Shown here piece by piece: positions 11,866 through 23,763 of a stretch of DNA of 64,000 nucleotides; position 1 is the stretch's first letter, and each line of letters starts with the position of its first letter. The stretch lies in contig JADIIX010000023.1 in NCBI GenBank assembly GCA_027604505.1, forward strand, positions 1 through 64,000, given 5' to 3'. Source of the DNA: Gonapodya sp. JEL0774 (lineage: Eukaryota; Monoblepharomycota; Monoblepharidomycetes; Monoblepharidales; Gonapodyaceae). Made by a program: the position numbers and the translations under genes. The notes under the pieces were generated by a model that did no database searches, had not been told where the DNA came from, and saw nothing but the letters and a program-made list of their open reading frames with translations.

Positions 11866-13258
11866 CTAAGACAAATTCTCCAGTTCAGCGTCATCATTAC
11901 ATGATTCGTTACTGCTCTCTTCACTTTCTGAAGAGGATTCCTTGATCTCTTCCCCAGGTTCCCCTTCTTCGATATCAGCCCTTCCACGTCTTCTGGAAGA
12001 TCGGCTGACAGAATGCAATTTCCGCTGTGGAATGACGTCAGTAAGTGCTATTTTCCAGTCGTTGGTCTCAACGAATCTGCTGAGAATCTCAAAGACTGAT
12101 AACTCAGCGTCATGAGAATACATCCAGGAACAAACGGAACGACGAGGGCATGACCCACCATGATTGACAGTAAGTACTTTCCTCTGAGTGAGCTTCAGAT
12201 ACTGCCCGATCGGAAGCTGAGCAACGTTTATTCCCTTCTCAATTGCCCGTTGATATGTGAGGCCTTTGTGTCGATTCTTGTCAACTAGACCTCCGATCAC
12301 ATAGATAGCACCCTCTTCAAGCGTAGATATCTCATTAGGCGTGTCGGCGGTGAGATAGACGATCTGGTCTTTTTCCGAAGCAAAGTTTGACAAATAATCA
12401 GTCGACTGAAATTTCATCTGCATCAGGACAAGGTAATGATTGTTGACCTCGTCGCTCACAACAGCACATGAAAACTTCTCACTTCCCACTCTGTGTATTC
12501 GGGTACCTTCTCCTGAAACGTCTGTGTCAGCCTGGCTCCCATACCGGTCACCGAGAGTTTCAATTGGTGTTCCGATCTTCGATTCACCGCGTAGCATTGC
12601 TGTATCTGCCTCTGGAGTGATTTGTAGTCCTTCAAAGTGTTCAAATACAAAGTGTAAGAAGTACGTGACAGAAAGTTTGGTCGAATCTTGATTCTCACAC
12701 CTTGTCCAGTACCATAAACTCTTCGAAATCGCAGTCGATGACAACACGTATATTATGAAAAGTCACGTCGCTCTTCTTGATTTTCTTTTTTGGTTGGAGA
12801 GGAACACCTGTGGAGAGCAGCAAGATATGTTGACACCATTCTTCCAGCTCCAGCTCGAAGTGGTTCAGAACTTCACCTTCCTGCGCCAGTCGTCTCTGCT
12901 TGTTCTTAAACTCGGCCTTCCTTTGCTTTCTCTTTGCTCGCCTCTCGGGTGCGTTCGCCTTCCATCTTTCTTCTTTCAAAAGTCGCTTCTGGGCATTCTT
13001 GGAAAGTTTTGGTTGCTGCGCTGCTTCAGTCTCTGCGGATGCAGAGGACGGGGACACGGGTGGAGTCGGATCTGCATTGTCGACATTTTGCAGCTTTGCA
13101 TCCTGCGTTTGCACTGCGGTCGTCATTCCCTCTGAGATGTCGGTTTGAATTTTGAGAGGGGCTGCCGAATCAGAACCGGCTGGTACTATATCCTGATCCT
13201 CCATAAAGTAAATGTCAACCCGCCAGTCTCCATCATTTCCGCCCGATTCTCCTGCCAT
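11866..13258 (-). CDS. TRM10: tRNA (guanine-9-N1) methyltransferase
   Basis: Exons 13258-12701, 12629-12483, 12417-12159 and 12095-11866, 397 residues. An acidic then Lys/Arg-rich coiled-coil N-terminus ('RLLKEERWKA..') precedes a SPOUT-type methyltransferase domain (~160-360). Diagnostic motifs are 'VDKNRHKG', 'LPIGQYLKL', 'RKVLTVNHVFEIL' and 'VIPQRK', the SAM-binding knot region. It uses S-adenosylmethionine to make m1G at position 9 of tRNAs. The C-terminal tail is Ser/Glu-rich and acidic. The first ATG (13258) overlaps the opposite-strand NAA38 coding sequence by 47 bp; the second in-frame ATG at 13204 would remove the overlap and may be the true start. Confidence 0.94.
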
Positions 13259-13642
13259 TCAAAAGCTACGATCATTTGTTGGCTTGAAGACACGAGTTAC
13301 AGTCACGGACGGCCGTGTTTTCGAAGGGGTGTTCTCATGCACCGACCGGGATTGCAACGTGATTCTTGCTGGCACAAAGGAGTCCAAAGGAGGTATTGCT
13401 TTATGCATCATTGTTAATCGAAGGAGAGCTTGTCACATTAGTTGGATTTTACAATGTTTTGATTCAAGACCACGAGAGATTCGTCGGGATGATTATGGTG
13501 AGTCTCGGATCGTCAAGTGACTTCTACCACAGCTGGGCATGTGCGGCAGTAATTGAAACTCGAGTACTGAATACAGGTCCCTGGGATCCACCTGGTCAAG
13601 TTTGAAGTTCCACGCAAAGGCGAGAATGACGAGTCAGATTAG
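13212..13642 (+). CDS. NAA38: NatC auxiliary subunit NAA38 (Lsm-domain protein)
   Basis: Three exons, 13212-13392, 13469-13497 and 13577-13642, 91 residues. The Lsm fold shows as 'RVTVTDGRVFEGVFSCTDRD' (Sm1) and 'RFVGMIMVPGIHLVKFEV' (Sm2). The 'CTDRDCNVIL' wording and the short linker fit NAA38/LSMD1, which helps the NatC N-terminal acetyltransferase act on ribosomes, better than LSM8 or the spliceosomal Lsm proteins. Exon 2 is only 29 nt. It is head-to-head with TRM10, with overlapping annotated 5' coding ends. The ATG at 13212 is the only one upstream of the Lsm domain. Confidence 0.88.
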
Positions 13643-13758
13643 TCGCCCTGCAGGTGGGTTGTGGGAACTTTGGGGTTCGTTTATTGATGACAAGTGTTGT
13701 ATACGTCTCCAAGTGTAGAATTATAGGCTCACAACTGTCCCGATAACCGAAAACGCAT

Positions 13759-14188
13759 TCATCGTGGACCAGCTGTTACGAGCTCCTTGAGTTTGCTTTC
13801 AATCTCATTCTCAGGAAGACCTTCAACGACCACCTTCTTCTCTATGCCGAAATCTGGAAGTATGGCAACAGGGAGTTCATTGAAGCCCCGTCATAAGGAC
13901 GAAACCCGAGTTGAGATCCAAGCCAGAGTGTCATAGCGTTGAGCAAAGCCCATTTTTATGATAGAGAGATTGTGCAAAAGAGGTGACAGAGCAAGGGAAT
14001 ACAAACCAGAGTGAGCAACATGACATCCAAGGAAAGAGATTTAACGATGCCCACGTACCATATCGTGCGAATAATCTCGCTTCCACTCCCTGCGCCTCCC
14101 GAATAAGAATCGGTAGCTCCGGATTAGCATTCTTTAGTGCGGGGTAGTTTTTCAGGATGAAATTGCTGGTTGTTTCATTGAGATGCAT
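13759..14188 (-). CDS. NDUFA2: NADH:ubiquinone oxidoreductase subunit NDUFA2 (B8 / 10.5 kDa)
   Basis: Two exons, 14188-14059 and 13853-13759, 74 residues. The thioredoxin-like L51/S25/CI-B8 fold is clear: 'FILKNYPALKNANPELPILI', 'RLFARYDFGIEKKVVVEGL', then a final helix. It is an accessory subunit of mitochondrial complex I. It is about 15-20 residues shorter than usual at the N-terminus and lacks the first conserved Cys of many orthologues. A further 5' exon may exist, but I found none that fits, so the ATG at 14188 is used. It converges with NAA38 (116 bp between stops). Confidence 0.82.
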
Positions 14189-14313
14189 TTTATTGGACGG
14201 GGAGGACAAGGAAAAGAATCACCACCAAAGGCAATAACGTCGAGTACAAAAGTGCAAGGCATGCGGTAAACCGTTGTAGTGTCGGCAGCCACGAAGTTCG
14301 GAGAAGTGGAACA

Positions 14314-14640
14314 ATGAGTAGCAAGAAGACCATCAAATTGGCGATTGCACACACCGTAAACCTGCGCTTCCCGACCCGGACTGGCAGAGATGTACACGGA
14401 GCTCTTGAATTGCAGGGGCGAGTTTTAGTGCCATCGATGGGCTTGGGCGGGAAGTGCTTCACGAGTTGGGGATCCTGTTTTGTGTGTTCCAACATGCACA
14501 GCATGCAAGTCACCCAAGCGACTGCCAAGTCAGTGAAGGAGACATTCAGCATAACAAGGAAGTGCATTATCTATATTATTACGCAACCAAGGGCAAACTC
14601 TACGTTCAACCGTTCACAACGGCTCAATTTCTTATATTGA
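14314..14640 (+). CDS. Possible small hypothetical gene
   Basis: An ATG-started 108-residue ORF with no recognised domain. It begins 125 bp from the divergent NDUFA2 start and ends 158 bp before the WC-2-like gene. An overlapping frame (through about 14643) also reads well, so a spliced product mixing the two frames is possible, but I could not find donor and acceptor sites that join them in phase. It may equally be non-coding upstream DNA of the WC-2-like gene. Confidence 0.25.
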   Translation: MSSKKTIKLAIAHTVNLRFPTRTGRDVHGALELQGRVLVPSMGLGGKCFTSWGSCFVCSNMHSMQVTQATAKSVKETFSITRKCIIYIITQPRANSTFNRSQRLNFLY

Positions 14641-14798
14641 GCTGAGTTAGAACAATAATCTCTATTGCGGTGCCAATAGGATTACTCTATGTGAAACAGA
14701 TTTGCCTCCACTTTCCAGGGTTTTGACGTCAGTTCCAAAATTCCGAATGATGGTTGACGCCCCACTCCACTGATAACCCAGAATTTTGTCACTCAATA

Positions 14799-16832
14799 AT
14801 GCAGTCCTCGACGGGTCAACCTGGTCTTGATCAATTTCTCTTCTCCTCTTTTGTGGACTCTAATGAAGTGGAAACGCCATTGGCTGACGACGGGTTGTCG
14901 TTGACGAGAGGGACCTCACAGAGCACGATGGGTGGCTTCCAGGCAGGCTCCACGGACACTCGACTAGGAGGCTGGAGTCGGAGCCCTGGTATTTTTGATG
15001 GACAATTTGACACCGGAGTGGGATCGGGTTCTTCTGGGGATCTCAGCAGGACTGGGAGTTTTGGAGATGTATTGCTGGGCAATGGAGGACTTTCACAGAT
15101 GTCTCAGGGGCAAACACACATGGATCCGACAGACATGTTTACAGCCGGACGGACTGCGCAGCAGTCGTATCCTTTCCCGGAGCCGACCGTCAGCCAGTAC
15201 CCGCCAAACCCCACTTTCCCGTTTACCAATACCCAAGCTCAATCACAGCAACATGTACGACAGCATTCCAATCAGGGGACATTCGGCGGCCCTTCTGCAA
15301 GGGCGCTTCAAAACTATCAAAATCCGCCACAGGGAAGAAACCCACTTGAAATACTTGGAGCACAAGGAGCATCATCAACTAACACTTCTGACATCCGAAG
15401 AATGGTCACGGGATCAACTTCATCTAGTTTTGCTGCAGTTTCTGGACAATCCCCGACTTCGGTGACTCAGGCGAATAATATTTTCGGCCTTGGCCCGATC
15501 CGGTCCACCTATCAAATCCCTTCTGGAATACCCGCACCATCTTCACAACCCGGGAACTCTACTACTGTAAACTCAGCGTCTTCTGGAGGCTTTGTTGCCC
15601 CCGGTGCCGTGAATTCGCTTTCACCAAACTTTGATGAGACCACGCGAGGTCAGCAACCCTTCACGATTCCTCAACACCAATATAGTGTGCTTCAACCACC
15701 TGCTGCGGGAAATGTTGGCAGCTCCACTGCGTCTGCCTCCACAGGTCAAGCTCCAATGAACTCCAGCGCGGACAAGGAGCGCGTACCGATTTCCAGACAT
15801 ATCAACTCTGTAATCAATCATTTCACTTCCTCTAAAGAGGGTTATCGGCGACTGTTGCAAGAGCTTGACGATTGGCTATTTGTTGTCTCCCCGCAAGGCC
15901 AGTTCCTTTATGCCAGTCCATCCAGCAAAAAGCATGTTGGATACGCACCCGATGATTTGGTTGGAAAGGGTCTGCGAGGTATTCTTCACCCGGAGGACGC
16001 GGATTTTGTTTTTGCAGCGTTGGATTTGGCCGTGTTGGAAAAGAAGGACTATTCTCTGTATTGCCGTTTCATTCGGAAAACAGGGGAACCCATCCTTCTT
16101 GAGTTGAAGGGGAAGCCCTACGACTCGACTTATACACTAATCGCGGGATCATCCACACCTGACGCGAGCAGTGATACAAAGTTTGTCATCAATACTTGCC
16201 GGGAGTACCGTTCTAAAGCGTCGCTCTCAGTGGATTCGATACTTGACCTTTCCATCGAGAACATCAAACTCAGAAGGCAATTGGAGCAATCGCTTATTGC
16301 TCGTGGTCAGGATCCCGCCAGTCATCCACTGCTAAAGGAGCTTGAATCAGAGGCTCCTCAGAATCTGCATCCTAGCGATCTTTTCGACGCCCAAGAAGCG
16401 AAGGAACGTGGAATTCACGGAATGGGCAACTTAGCAACACTGGCTGGCTTTGGAGATGATGAAGATGACGACGAGCCCAAGCCTTTTGGGCCTTCCACGC
16501 CCATTGCAGGTGCGAGCGCCTCGGCGGCCGCTGCTAAAAAGAAAGTGAGTCGCTTCAGATCGATTTCTGGATGAGATCATCTCAATCTCCCTGCTTCAGG
16601 GGAAGGGTGCTGGTGGATTGGAGGAGATCTTTTGTCACCAGTGCGGCACAACGGCAAGTCCAGAATGGCGGCGAGGACCTGATGGCCCAAAGACGTGAGT
16701 CCTCTGTTACGGATTTGTGATTTCCCTTCTTGCAAGTTCTGAAGTATGTATTGAATTTCGAACCATAGACTGTGCAATGCATGTGGTCTAGCGTTCGCGA
16801 AAAAACAAAAGAAGACACAGGGGGTGGAGTAG
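14799..16832 (+). CDS. WC-2-like PAS + GATA zinc-finger transcription factor
   Basis: Three exons, 14799-16544, 16600-16694 and 16769-16832, 634 residues. A long Ser/Gln/Gly/Pro-rich N-terminus leads to a PAS domain at ~355-460 ('LLQELDDWLFVVSPQGQFLY' through 'FVINTCREYRSK'). A short coiled coil and acidic stretch follow, and a GATA finger ends the protein: Cys-x2-Cys-x18-Cys-x2-Cys, 'CHQCGTTASPEWRRGPDGPK' to 'CNACGLAFAKKQKK'. The order PAS then one terminal GATA finger is that of fungal WC-2, partner of the LOV photoreceptor WC-1 in blue-light responses. The PAS lacks the flavin-binding Cys motif of LOV domains, as expected for WC-2. Light control here is inferred from family. The earlier frame start at 14754 is TTG, so the ATG at 14799 is preferred. 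Confidence 0.88.
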
Positions 16833-17058
16833 TCCCGATGGACAATTCCATGCAAGCCAGAGGGGATCTCATCCAGGAGTCAGTTAATTTTGAAACTCCG
16901 TGTTGCGCTCTTTGAAATCCATTTAATCATGTATGTCAATGCCCGTGTTGTGGACACGGAGTTCCACATTTCAATTCTTCATTGGAATCACTTTGAACAA
17001 TGTGTAAAACTAATCGCGACACTACATGCCATGTCCTACACGCTCTGCAAGAAATATT

Positions 17059-18568
17059 TCATATACCTGCCCTTACGCAACGGGGTACTTCGAATCCAAA
17101 TAATGGAAGAGAGACTTTAGCGTGTATCGCACGACCTCGAAATCGGAACAGAAGTACCTTTTTGTAAGACTGTTCCACATCTGTAACGTCATCTGCGCTT
17201 CCAAGCCAAATCGGACTTCTGTCGTGAATGCTCGTTGGAACCAGGTCGAGTACTCTCTTGTCCCCTGTGGTGGCTTTACCGCCCGCCTTCTCTACGACAA
17301 AGGCCATCGGAAAGCACTCGTACAAAACGCGAAGCTTGCCTTTGGCGCTCTTCTTGTCACTCGGGTAACCGAAGATACCGCCATATAGGAGTGTTCGATG
17401 AACGTCGGCGACCATTGAACCAACATACCGCGCAGCATATGGTGACTTTTTCGGATCCTCGGGATACTTCAGCTGGTCGATGTACTTCGAGACGCTCTCG
17501 TGCCAGTATTTCGAGTTGCCTTCATTGACAGAGTAGATTTTGCCTCGGCTGGGGATCTTGATGTCCGGGTGAGAGAGGATAAATTCGCCGATGGACTTTT
17601 AGTGTTGCAGAACAGACGATAGCGGGAATGGTGTAGGTAGTTAGTAGCACCATAGTTCCAATTCGGGATGTGTCAAAGACGGGTTTCAGCTTGGCGGGGA
17701 ACACATCATCTCAGTTTGTTCAGCAGCAAGTTTCACGTACGGGATCGAGAGTGTAGCCGTTCACTCCATTCTTGGTCGCCATCACCAAAACCACAGATGA
17801 GCCATAAACGCAGTAGCCGGCAGCGACCATTTCACTTCCTGGCTTTAAAACACTCTTAACGTCCGCGTCGGCCTCTTCGCTCTATTCAAATGGGGAATGT
17901 CTCTTGAAATCATAAACGAACGAGTCGTTATTCAAGGAGTAATGCACTCTGAACATGAGTTTTCATTTGTTTGGTTTGGTGGCCTCAAGTGAGTGTCCCA
18001 TGGAAATCAGAATGAAATGGTGCGCAATTCCTGCTTACCACGTGGTAGACACCGAAAATCGTTCCAATAGAGACAGCACATTCAATGTTGGATGAACCGT
18101 CAAGAGGATCAAACACAACGGAGTAGTTTCCTCGGCGAGCAGTCTCCACCCTGAAAGCTTCATCATTCTCCTCCGAGACCATGATGTTAACTTTCCCAGA
18201 GTCTTCCAAGGCGTTAATAAAAATCTCATTGGCAAGGACATCGAGTTTCTTCTGAGCCTCGCCTTGAACGTTTTGAGAGCCGGAGGCGGCCAAACCGGTC
18301 CTGGCGACGAAATCAACAACACAGACATACCTCGAGGCACGCACGTTTCTTATGTTCAGCGAAAGATCACTCACAGGTTGACGAGCTTTGCCTTCCGGAC
18401 CGCATTTGCGACGAACTTGCACCCAACCTGAATTGCGACAAGGAGCATTGAAAGATCACCAGTAGAGCCGGGGTGTTTTCGCTGTTCCGCAAGAATATGT
18501 CTCGGAAGGGTCACAATCTCGGTGTTTCCAAAGTTGTCTGTTGTCTGCGACTGTTGTTCAATTGGCAT
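17059..18568 (-). CDS. FBP1: Fructose-1,6-bisphosphatase
   Basis: Exons 18568-18375, 18300-18039, 17881-17741 and 17595 onward. Residues include the N-terminal '[15 protein letters not shown]', the metal-binding '[11 protein letters not shown]', '[12 protein letters not shown]', '[13 protein letters not shown]' and the catalytic '[20 protein letters not shown]'. It hydrolyses fructose-1,6-bisphosphate in the cytosol, the committed gluconeogenic step. Two 3' ends are possible: reading on to 17059 (377 residues with an atypical 29-residue tail), or splicing 17157-17115 and ending at 17073 (358 residues, closer to the usual length). It is divergent from RAD3. The regulator ERT1/AcuK at 52-55 kb is of the family that activates this gene in other fungi. 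Confidence 0.95.
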
Positions 18569-19046
18569 TTGAGGAAAAGCAGGAGGAGACGTAGTCAGCA
18601 AGCAGGTTGTAGACGATGCTGATGCCAATGGGTTCTACTCTACACACCATTGTCGGAATCGAGTGTTTTTGGAATGAAAGGCGTGAAACTAAGTTGTGTT
18701 GAAAATCACGTCCGGAAAATTTAACCCGGTTTGACCCGACGAATGGTCATGGGTTCTGCATGACTAAGAAACAAGCGGACCCATGTAATATAGTTTTTTT
18801 CTATTCTGCATCACTTCTCAAATGCAAGTGCAGCTTGTCAGTGGTTGCGAAGCTCATTACACTGCCCGTCGATGCAATTTCAATCATATTTTTTCAGCTG
18901 TGAGAATCGCCGGAGTAGCTGCATCCAATAGTACTACTTAGTATCTCTGGTCGTGCGTGCGTGCTTTGTTCGGAGGGGTGAAGCGGCATGATTGGCTTCT
19001 CAATTGATTTGTGAAGCTTGGCTCCTCACAAACCATCCCATCAGAA
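18569..19046. promoter_or_regulatory. Shared divergent promoter region of FBP1 and RAD3
   Basis: 478 bp separates the two opposite ATGs. No gene lies in it. AT-rich stretches near 18785-18800 and 18885-18897 are candidate core promoter DNA, without a defined element. Confidence 0.5.
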
Positions 19047-22000
19047 ATGAAGTTTCACATTGACGACCTACCAGTGTACTTTCCATATGACTACGTATAC
19101 CCGGAACAATATCAATACATGCGGGACCTCAAGAAGGCCCTGGACGCCAAGGTGCGAACTTCGTTGCCGAACGAATCGCTGGTCACACCTACGACCACGC
19201 CTTTCACGCTCTTTAATAGGGCCACTGTCTCCTTGAGATGCCTTCTGGAACTGGCAAGACTATCACACTACTTTCGCTCATAGTCTCTTATCAAATGGTG
19301 CCGTGATTCCCGTAGATGCTCCGAGCGCTGGCATCGGGGTTTGACAGCTTCTGTTATAATGAACGACTAGTTTTATCCAGAAAAGCGGAAGCTAATCTAT
19401 TGTTCTCGGACAGTACCGGAGATTGAAAAGGCACTGGAGGAGCTGAAACGGTTGAGAGAGTACAGATTGAAGCACGGGTTACACGAGGAGTTTCTTGCCC
19501 TTGGTCTTTCCGCCCGCAAGAATCTCTGCGTTCATCCAGAGGTAAGCAGATCTTCGAGCGTAAAGCTAAACGTCTGACTATGGCAACGTTTGTATTTAGG
19601 TTGCAAAGAACAAGCGAGGGAACATGGTTGACGCGAAATGCCGAAATCTGACTGCATCTTGGATACGAGCCAAAGCTGCCAGCGATCCTTCTATAGAGTC
19701 TTGTGACTACTTTGAGGTGAGCGGAGTCATTGCGGTGGCCAATGGGTGCCCTACTTATGCTCTCTCCCATCAAAGGCGCTGGAGAAGGCAGACCAGAGCA
19801 AGTCAATGCCAGGAGGTGTGTACACACTGGAGGATTTGCGAGAGTGGGGCCAGAATAATGGATTGTGTCCATACTTTTTGGCGAGAAGAATGGTCAGTTG
19901 TCCTAATTTCACGAAAGACCATTCTTCACCCTCAGCTTTTCCAAATCACAGATCAATTTTGCGAACGTCGTCATCTACTCCTATCACTATCTTTTGGATC
20001 CCAAAGTTGCAGAGATGGTGTCCAAGGAGATTTCCAAGGATTCCATAGTAGTGTTTGACGAGGCACACAATATCGGTAATTACTGGAGTTTGGCTTTCCG
20101 TGAACCCCATTCGTTGACACGTGTTCGCCCTCTTGAGCACAGACAACGTGTGCATTGAGTCCCTGAGCATTGACATAACGAAACCGATTCTCGAAGCAGG
20201 GACCCGGAGTTTAAACTCATTGGCGACAAAGATCGATGAGTACGCGAAACTGTATTCTTCCAACATATGAGAACACATGTCGCAAACCTCTCAACCCCCG
20301 TACTCTGTCAGAATCAAAGCCACGGACGCCACTCGGCTTCAGAATGAATACTCGCGACTCGTGCAGGGCCTGCGCGAAGCACATCAAAGCCGTGAAACGG
20401 ACGAAGTGCTGGCGAACCCCGTATTGCCAGATCAGATCCTGAATGAGGCAGTGCCGGGCAGCATCCGTCGAGCGGAGCACTTTGTGTCGTTCCTAAAGCG
20501 GTTCATTGAGTACCTCAAGACTCGTGTTCGAGTGCTTCATGTAGTTGTGGAAGGGCCGGTGAGCTTTTTGGCACATTTGAAAGAGACGACGTGTATCGAA
20601 AAGAAGCCGTTGCGGTGAGATTTTCGGGTTCATCCTTCAGTACTCTCCAGTTTATCTCACATCTCTTCCTTCGTCTAAGGTTTTGCGCTGAGCGCCTATC
20701 CTCCCTCATCAAAACTTTGGAGCTGACTGAGCTGGAAGAGCACAACTCTTTAGCAAAGATTGCTTCCTTTGCGACTCTCGTTTCTACCTACACTCAAGGT
20801 GAGGGCGTTATCAGATGTTCGTACAAAAGTGTGACCTCCAAATCTGATGTCATAAGTGTTGAAGGCTTCCAGCTGATCCTGGAACCTTATGAAAACGATA
20901 GCGACAAAATGCCCAATCCCACCCTTCGATTCACCTGCCTGGACGCCAAACTTGCTATCAAACCAGTGTTCGATCGCTTTTCATCTGTTGTCATCACCTC
21001 TGGGACACTGTCCCCCATGGAACTGTATCCCAATCTTCTGGGTTTCCAGCCGGTGATCATGGAATCGTACCAGATGTCCCTCACTCGACAGCAATTCCTG
21101 CCTCTTATTATCACTAGAGGGTCTGATCAAGTAGCCGTGTCTTCGAGATTCGAAGTTCGAAACGATTTGGCGGTCGTGCGTAACTACGGACAGATGCTGA
21201 TAGAGTTCGCCAAATGCGTACCCGACGGACTAGTCGCGTTCTTCCCCTCTTACTTGTTTATGGAGAGTATTGTCGCTGCCTGGAATGAATTGGTAAATCT
21301 CCATCGGTACATTCCCTGCTATCGTACCAGCTGAAGTAGCGTGTTTGCTCAAGGGTATCCTGAATGAAGTTCTCAAGCACAAGCTCATTTTCATTGAGAC
21401 GCCAGAAGCTGCAGAAACGTCACTGGCTCTCGAAAACTACCGCATCGCCTGTGATAATGGCCGGGGAGCTATCATGCTGTCTGTTGCTAGAGGCAAGGTG
21501 TCCGAAGGAATCGATTTCGACCATCAGTACGGACGTGCGGTGATCTTATTCGGAGTTCCTTATCAGGTGTGTCTATAAGTGACTGGCTCCTTTGCGAATA
21601 GGACTTTTCATTCTAGCACTCGGATCACAGTACACTGAGTCTCGTATTCTGAAAGCTCGTCTGGAGTTCCTTCGAGATAACAATCATATCCGAGAAAATG
21701 ATTTTCTCACCTTCGATGCCATGAGACACGCTGCTCAATGCGTGGGGCGTGTTCTTCGAGGAAAAACAGATTATGGATTGATGGTGTTCGCAGATAAGGT
21801 TCGCTTCTTCCACCAGCCATCCAATGTCGAGGTATTGATCCATTTTACCAAACTCAGCGCTTTGTCCGTCCAGATAGACGTAATAAGCTTCCTAAGTGGA
21901 TTAGTCATGGCTTCACAGAGGCCACGGTGAATCTCTCCACAGATATGGCAGTGCAAATGGCAAAGAAGTTCCTCAGGGGAATGAGTCAGCCCATGGAACA

Positions 22001-22286
22001 GAGCCAAGTGGGAGTCAGCTTGTGGACTGTCGAAGTATCTATCGGATTTGATTATTGTTCATGGATGATTCGGTCTGATATAATCAATTCTGTTTTTTGT
22101 TTGCAACAGATGGTCGAGCGCCGAGAAAAGCAATTGAAGCAACAAGCAGCAGAGCAACGCTGTCTTCTGAATGGACACCCTTCTGATGCCGACTCTCATC
22201 AGAATGGCAGTGTGCACACAAATGGAACTTCGAATGGGGGATCAGCGATGGACATCGACTTTGATGAAGTTATGCCTGATTTTTGA
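19047..22286 (+). CDS. RAD3: TFIIH 5'-3' DNA helicase XPD/Rad3
   Basis: Thirteen exons in phase: 19047-19151, 19220-19297, 19371-19541, 19600-19716, 19776-19892, 19952-20075, 20143-20239, 20312-20614, 20680-21292, 21354-21566, 21631-21798, 21858-22034 and 22110-22286, 819 residues. Walker A 'MPSGTGKT', DEAH box 'VVFDEAHNI', motif '[20 protein letters not shown]' and motif VI '[14 protein letters not shown]' are all intact. Four Cys that ligate the 4Fe-4S cluster are present in 'NLCVHP', 'AKCRNL', 'CDYFE' and 'LCPYF'. The protein opens DNA in nucleotide-excision repair and is structural in transcription initiation. The tail after motif VI is longer than in yeast and rich in Gln, Asn and acidic residues. 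Confidence 0.96.
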
Positions 22287-22487
22287 AATATCTCGACACC
22301 GTAGCAAAGACAAAAGACTGTTATGGAATAATCAACCCAATTGCACATAATTACACAATAAAATTCACGATTCAAGGTGAACAAATCTAACTTTCTCCTC
22401 GTTGTCGGTTCTGTCGCATTTAATAGTTGGTCTTGCACCTGATTTACTTCGTCACTCAACAATTCCTTTGGGGAATTCAGTTACACG

Positions 22488-22832
22488 ATGACCATAAAGG
22501 TCAATCCTGCACACGTAAAGAAGCTCAAAAGTCCACTCAAAATTCGACCTCGGAAAGAGATCGCGGCAACGCCTTGCGCCGTAGAACTGACGACGTTGTT
22601 TAACTGCTGGCGATCCTTCGGCGTGGACACACCAAACTGCCTGATGGCGGCGAAAGGAGTCACAGATTGTGTTGCAAAATCGGTGAGTCCAGTCTGGTTG
22701 ATATTGCTTGAGAGATTGTACGATACTGAAACATTTCCCCGAACTTGAACGACCAAGAGGGCGACAGGGGGAAAGAAGAGCACAGACGAAATCAACTACT
22801 GGCTCAATCAGCTTGGGAGAAAGCAGTACTGA
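22488..22832 (+). CDS. MRP10: Mitochondrial small-subunit ribosomal protein mS37 (Mrp10)
   Basis: Two exons, 22488-22682 and 22758-22832, 89 residues. The N-terminus 'NPAHVKKLKSPLKIRPRKE' fits the mS37/Mrp10 family. The CHCH fold is explicit: two Cys-x9-Cys pairs separated by ten residues ('CAVELTTLFNC' and 'CLMAAKGVTDC'). The second exon ends 'KKSTDEINYWLNQLGRKQY', the usual basic tail. Import through the Mia40 intermembrane-space relay is known for this family. The antisense ORF over the same DNA is a shadow. Confidence 0.88.
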
Positions 22833-23763
22833 TCATGAAAATGGACTTCATAGTAATTACTCTCACGGACGATACCCATTAGCTACCACGTCACAAGCAT
22901 TGTATGAAAACTCGGCAACGAACACTCTTTTGTGCAGACCTTTGGCATATCTATATTCCACTGTTTTGCTCCTCCTTCCATGTGCATGAACGTTCCTGAA
23001 AGATTCACTGCTGACTTCACATTTGTCAGTGACTTTCTCCTTTATGTTTCCAATTTCATTCCCGAATCCTGAAAGTCAGCTTTCTTAGATGAATCACTGA
23101 CATGTATAAATTGAACCTTCATCAATGCGTCGTTGACAACACCCCGGCCCGCCACACCTCATTCATCCAGAAGGGAAAGTTTCCGAATTCCTGCGAGTGC
23201 TGTGGAGAAGTGCTTTTGTCTCTCTCTCCAATCAAACATCTTACAAACTTGACCATCAAGGAATAAAAAGCGAATGTCAATTTAGAACTATTTGTCACGA
23301 AAATGCGTATGAAGGGGCCTCCCGCAAGGGGATCAGCTCATGTCTAGATGGAGGTGCTCAATCGCACCAAAACAGTCGCAGGCTGCAGGTCTTCGACATT
23401 GTCGGGTCAATCTCAGCGCCAACAAAGCTCCAACCCAACTTTAGTACACCTGCTCTGAAGAATCTCTTTTACATGGTGCAGGTGAGGAATAGGGAAAAGA
23501 GTGGCCAGGAAGAACACAAGTTAGCAAGTGGCATGTAATCAAAGATGCCGAAAGAACGACAAGGGAGGAAGCATTTGTGAATTCCAATTTTGGTAACTGC
23601 TTTATGAGTTCGCCGGGTGTGTATCCCTTTCTGTGAGGACGCGAGCCGGGAAACAATGGCAGAACTCCTCTCAACCCCTGGGTAATTAGTTATTGCAATG
23701 AGAATGTATTCTCTCAACTGTACAAACCGTGAAACCCCCTAAAGACTGAAAGGTGGCCTCGGC
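22833..23763. other. Intergenic region with no supported gene
   Basis: About 930 bp between two convergent genes. Open frames exist (for example around 23197-23538) but begin with GTG and show no domain. It probably holds the 3' ends of both neighbours and otherwise unassigned DNA. Confidence 0.45.

Noticed and set aside
18727-18738. CGG-N6-CCG upstream of FBP1 as an AcuK/ERT1 site
   Set aside because: The spacing is 6 rather than the 7 I associate with that family's sites, and one match is too weak to annotate.
23197-23538. 113-codon plus-strand ORF
   Set aside because: It starts with GTG, has no recognised domain and no splice or context support.
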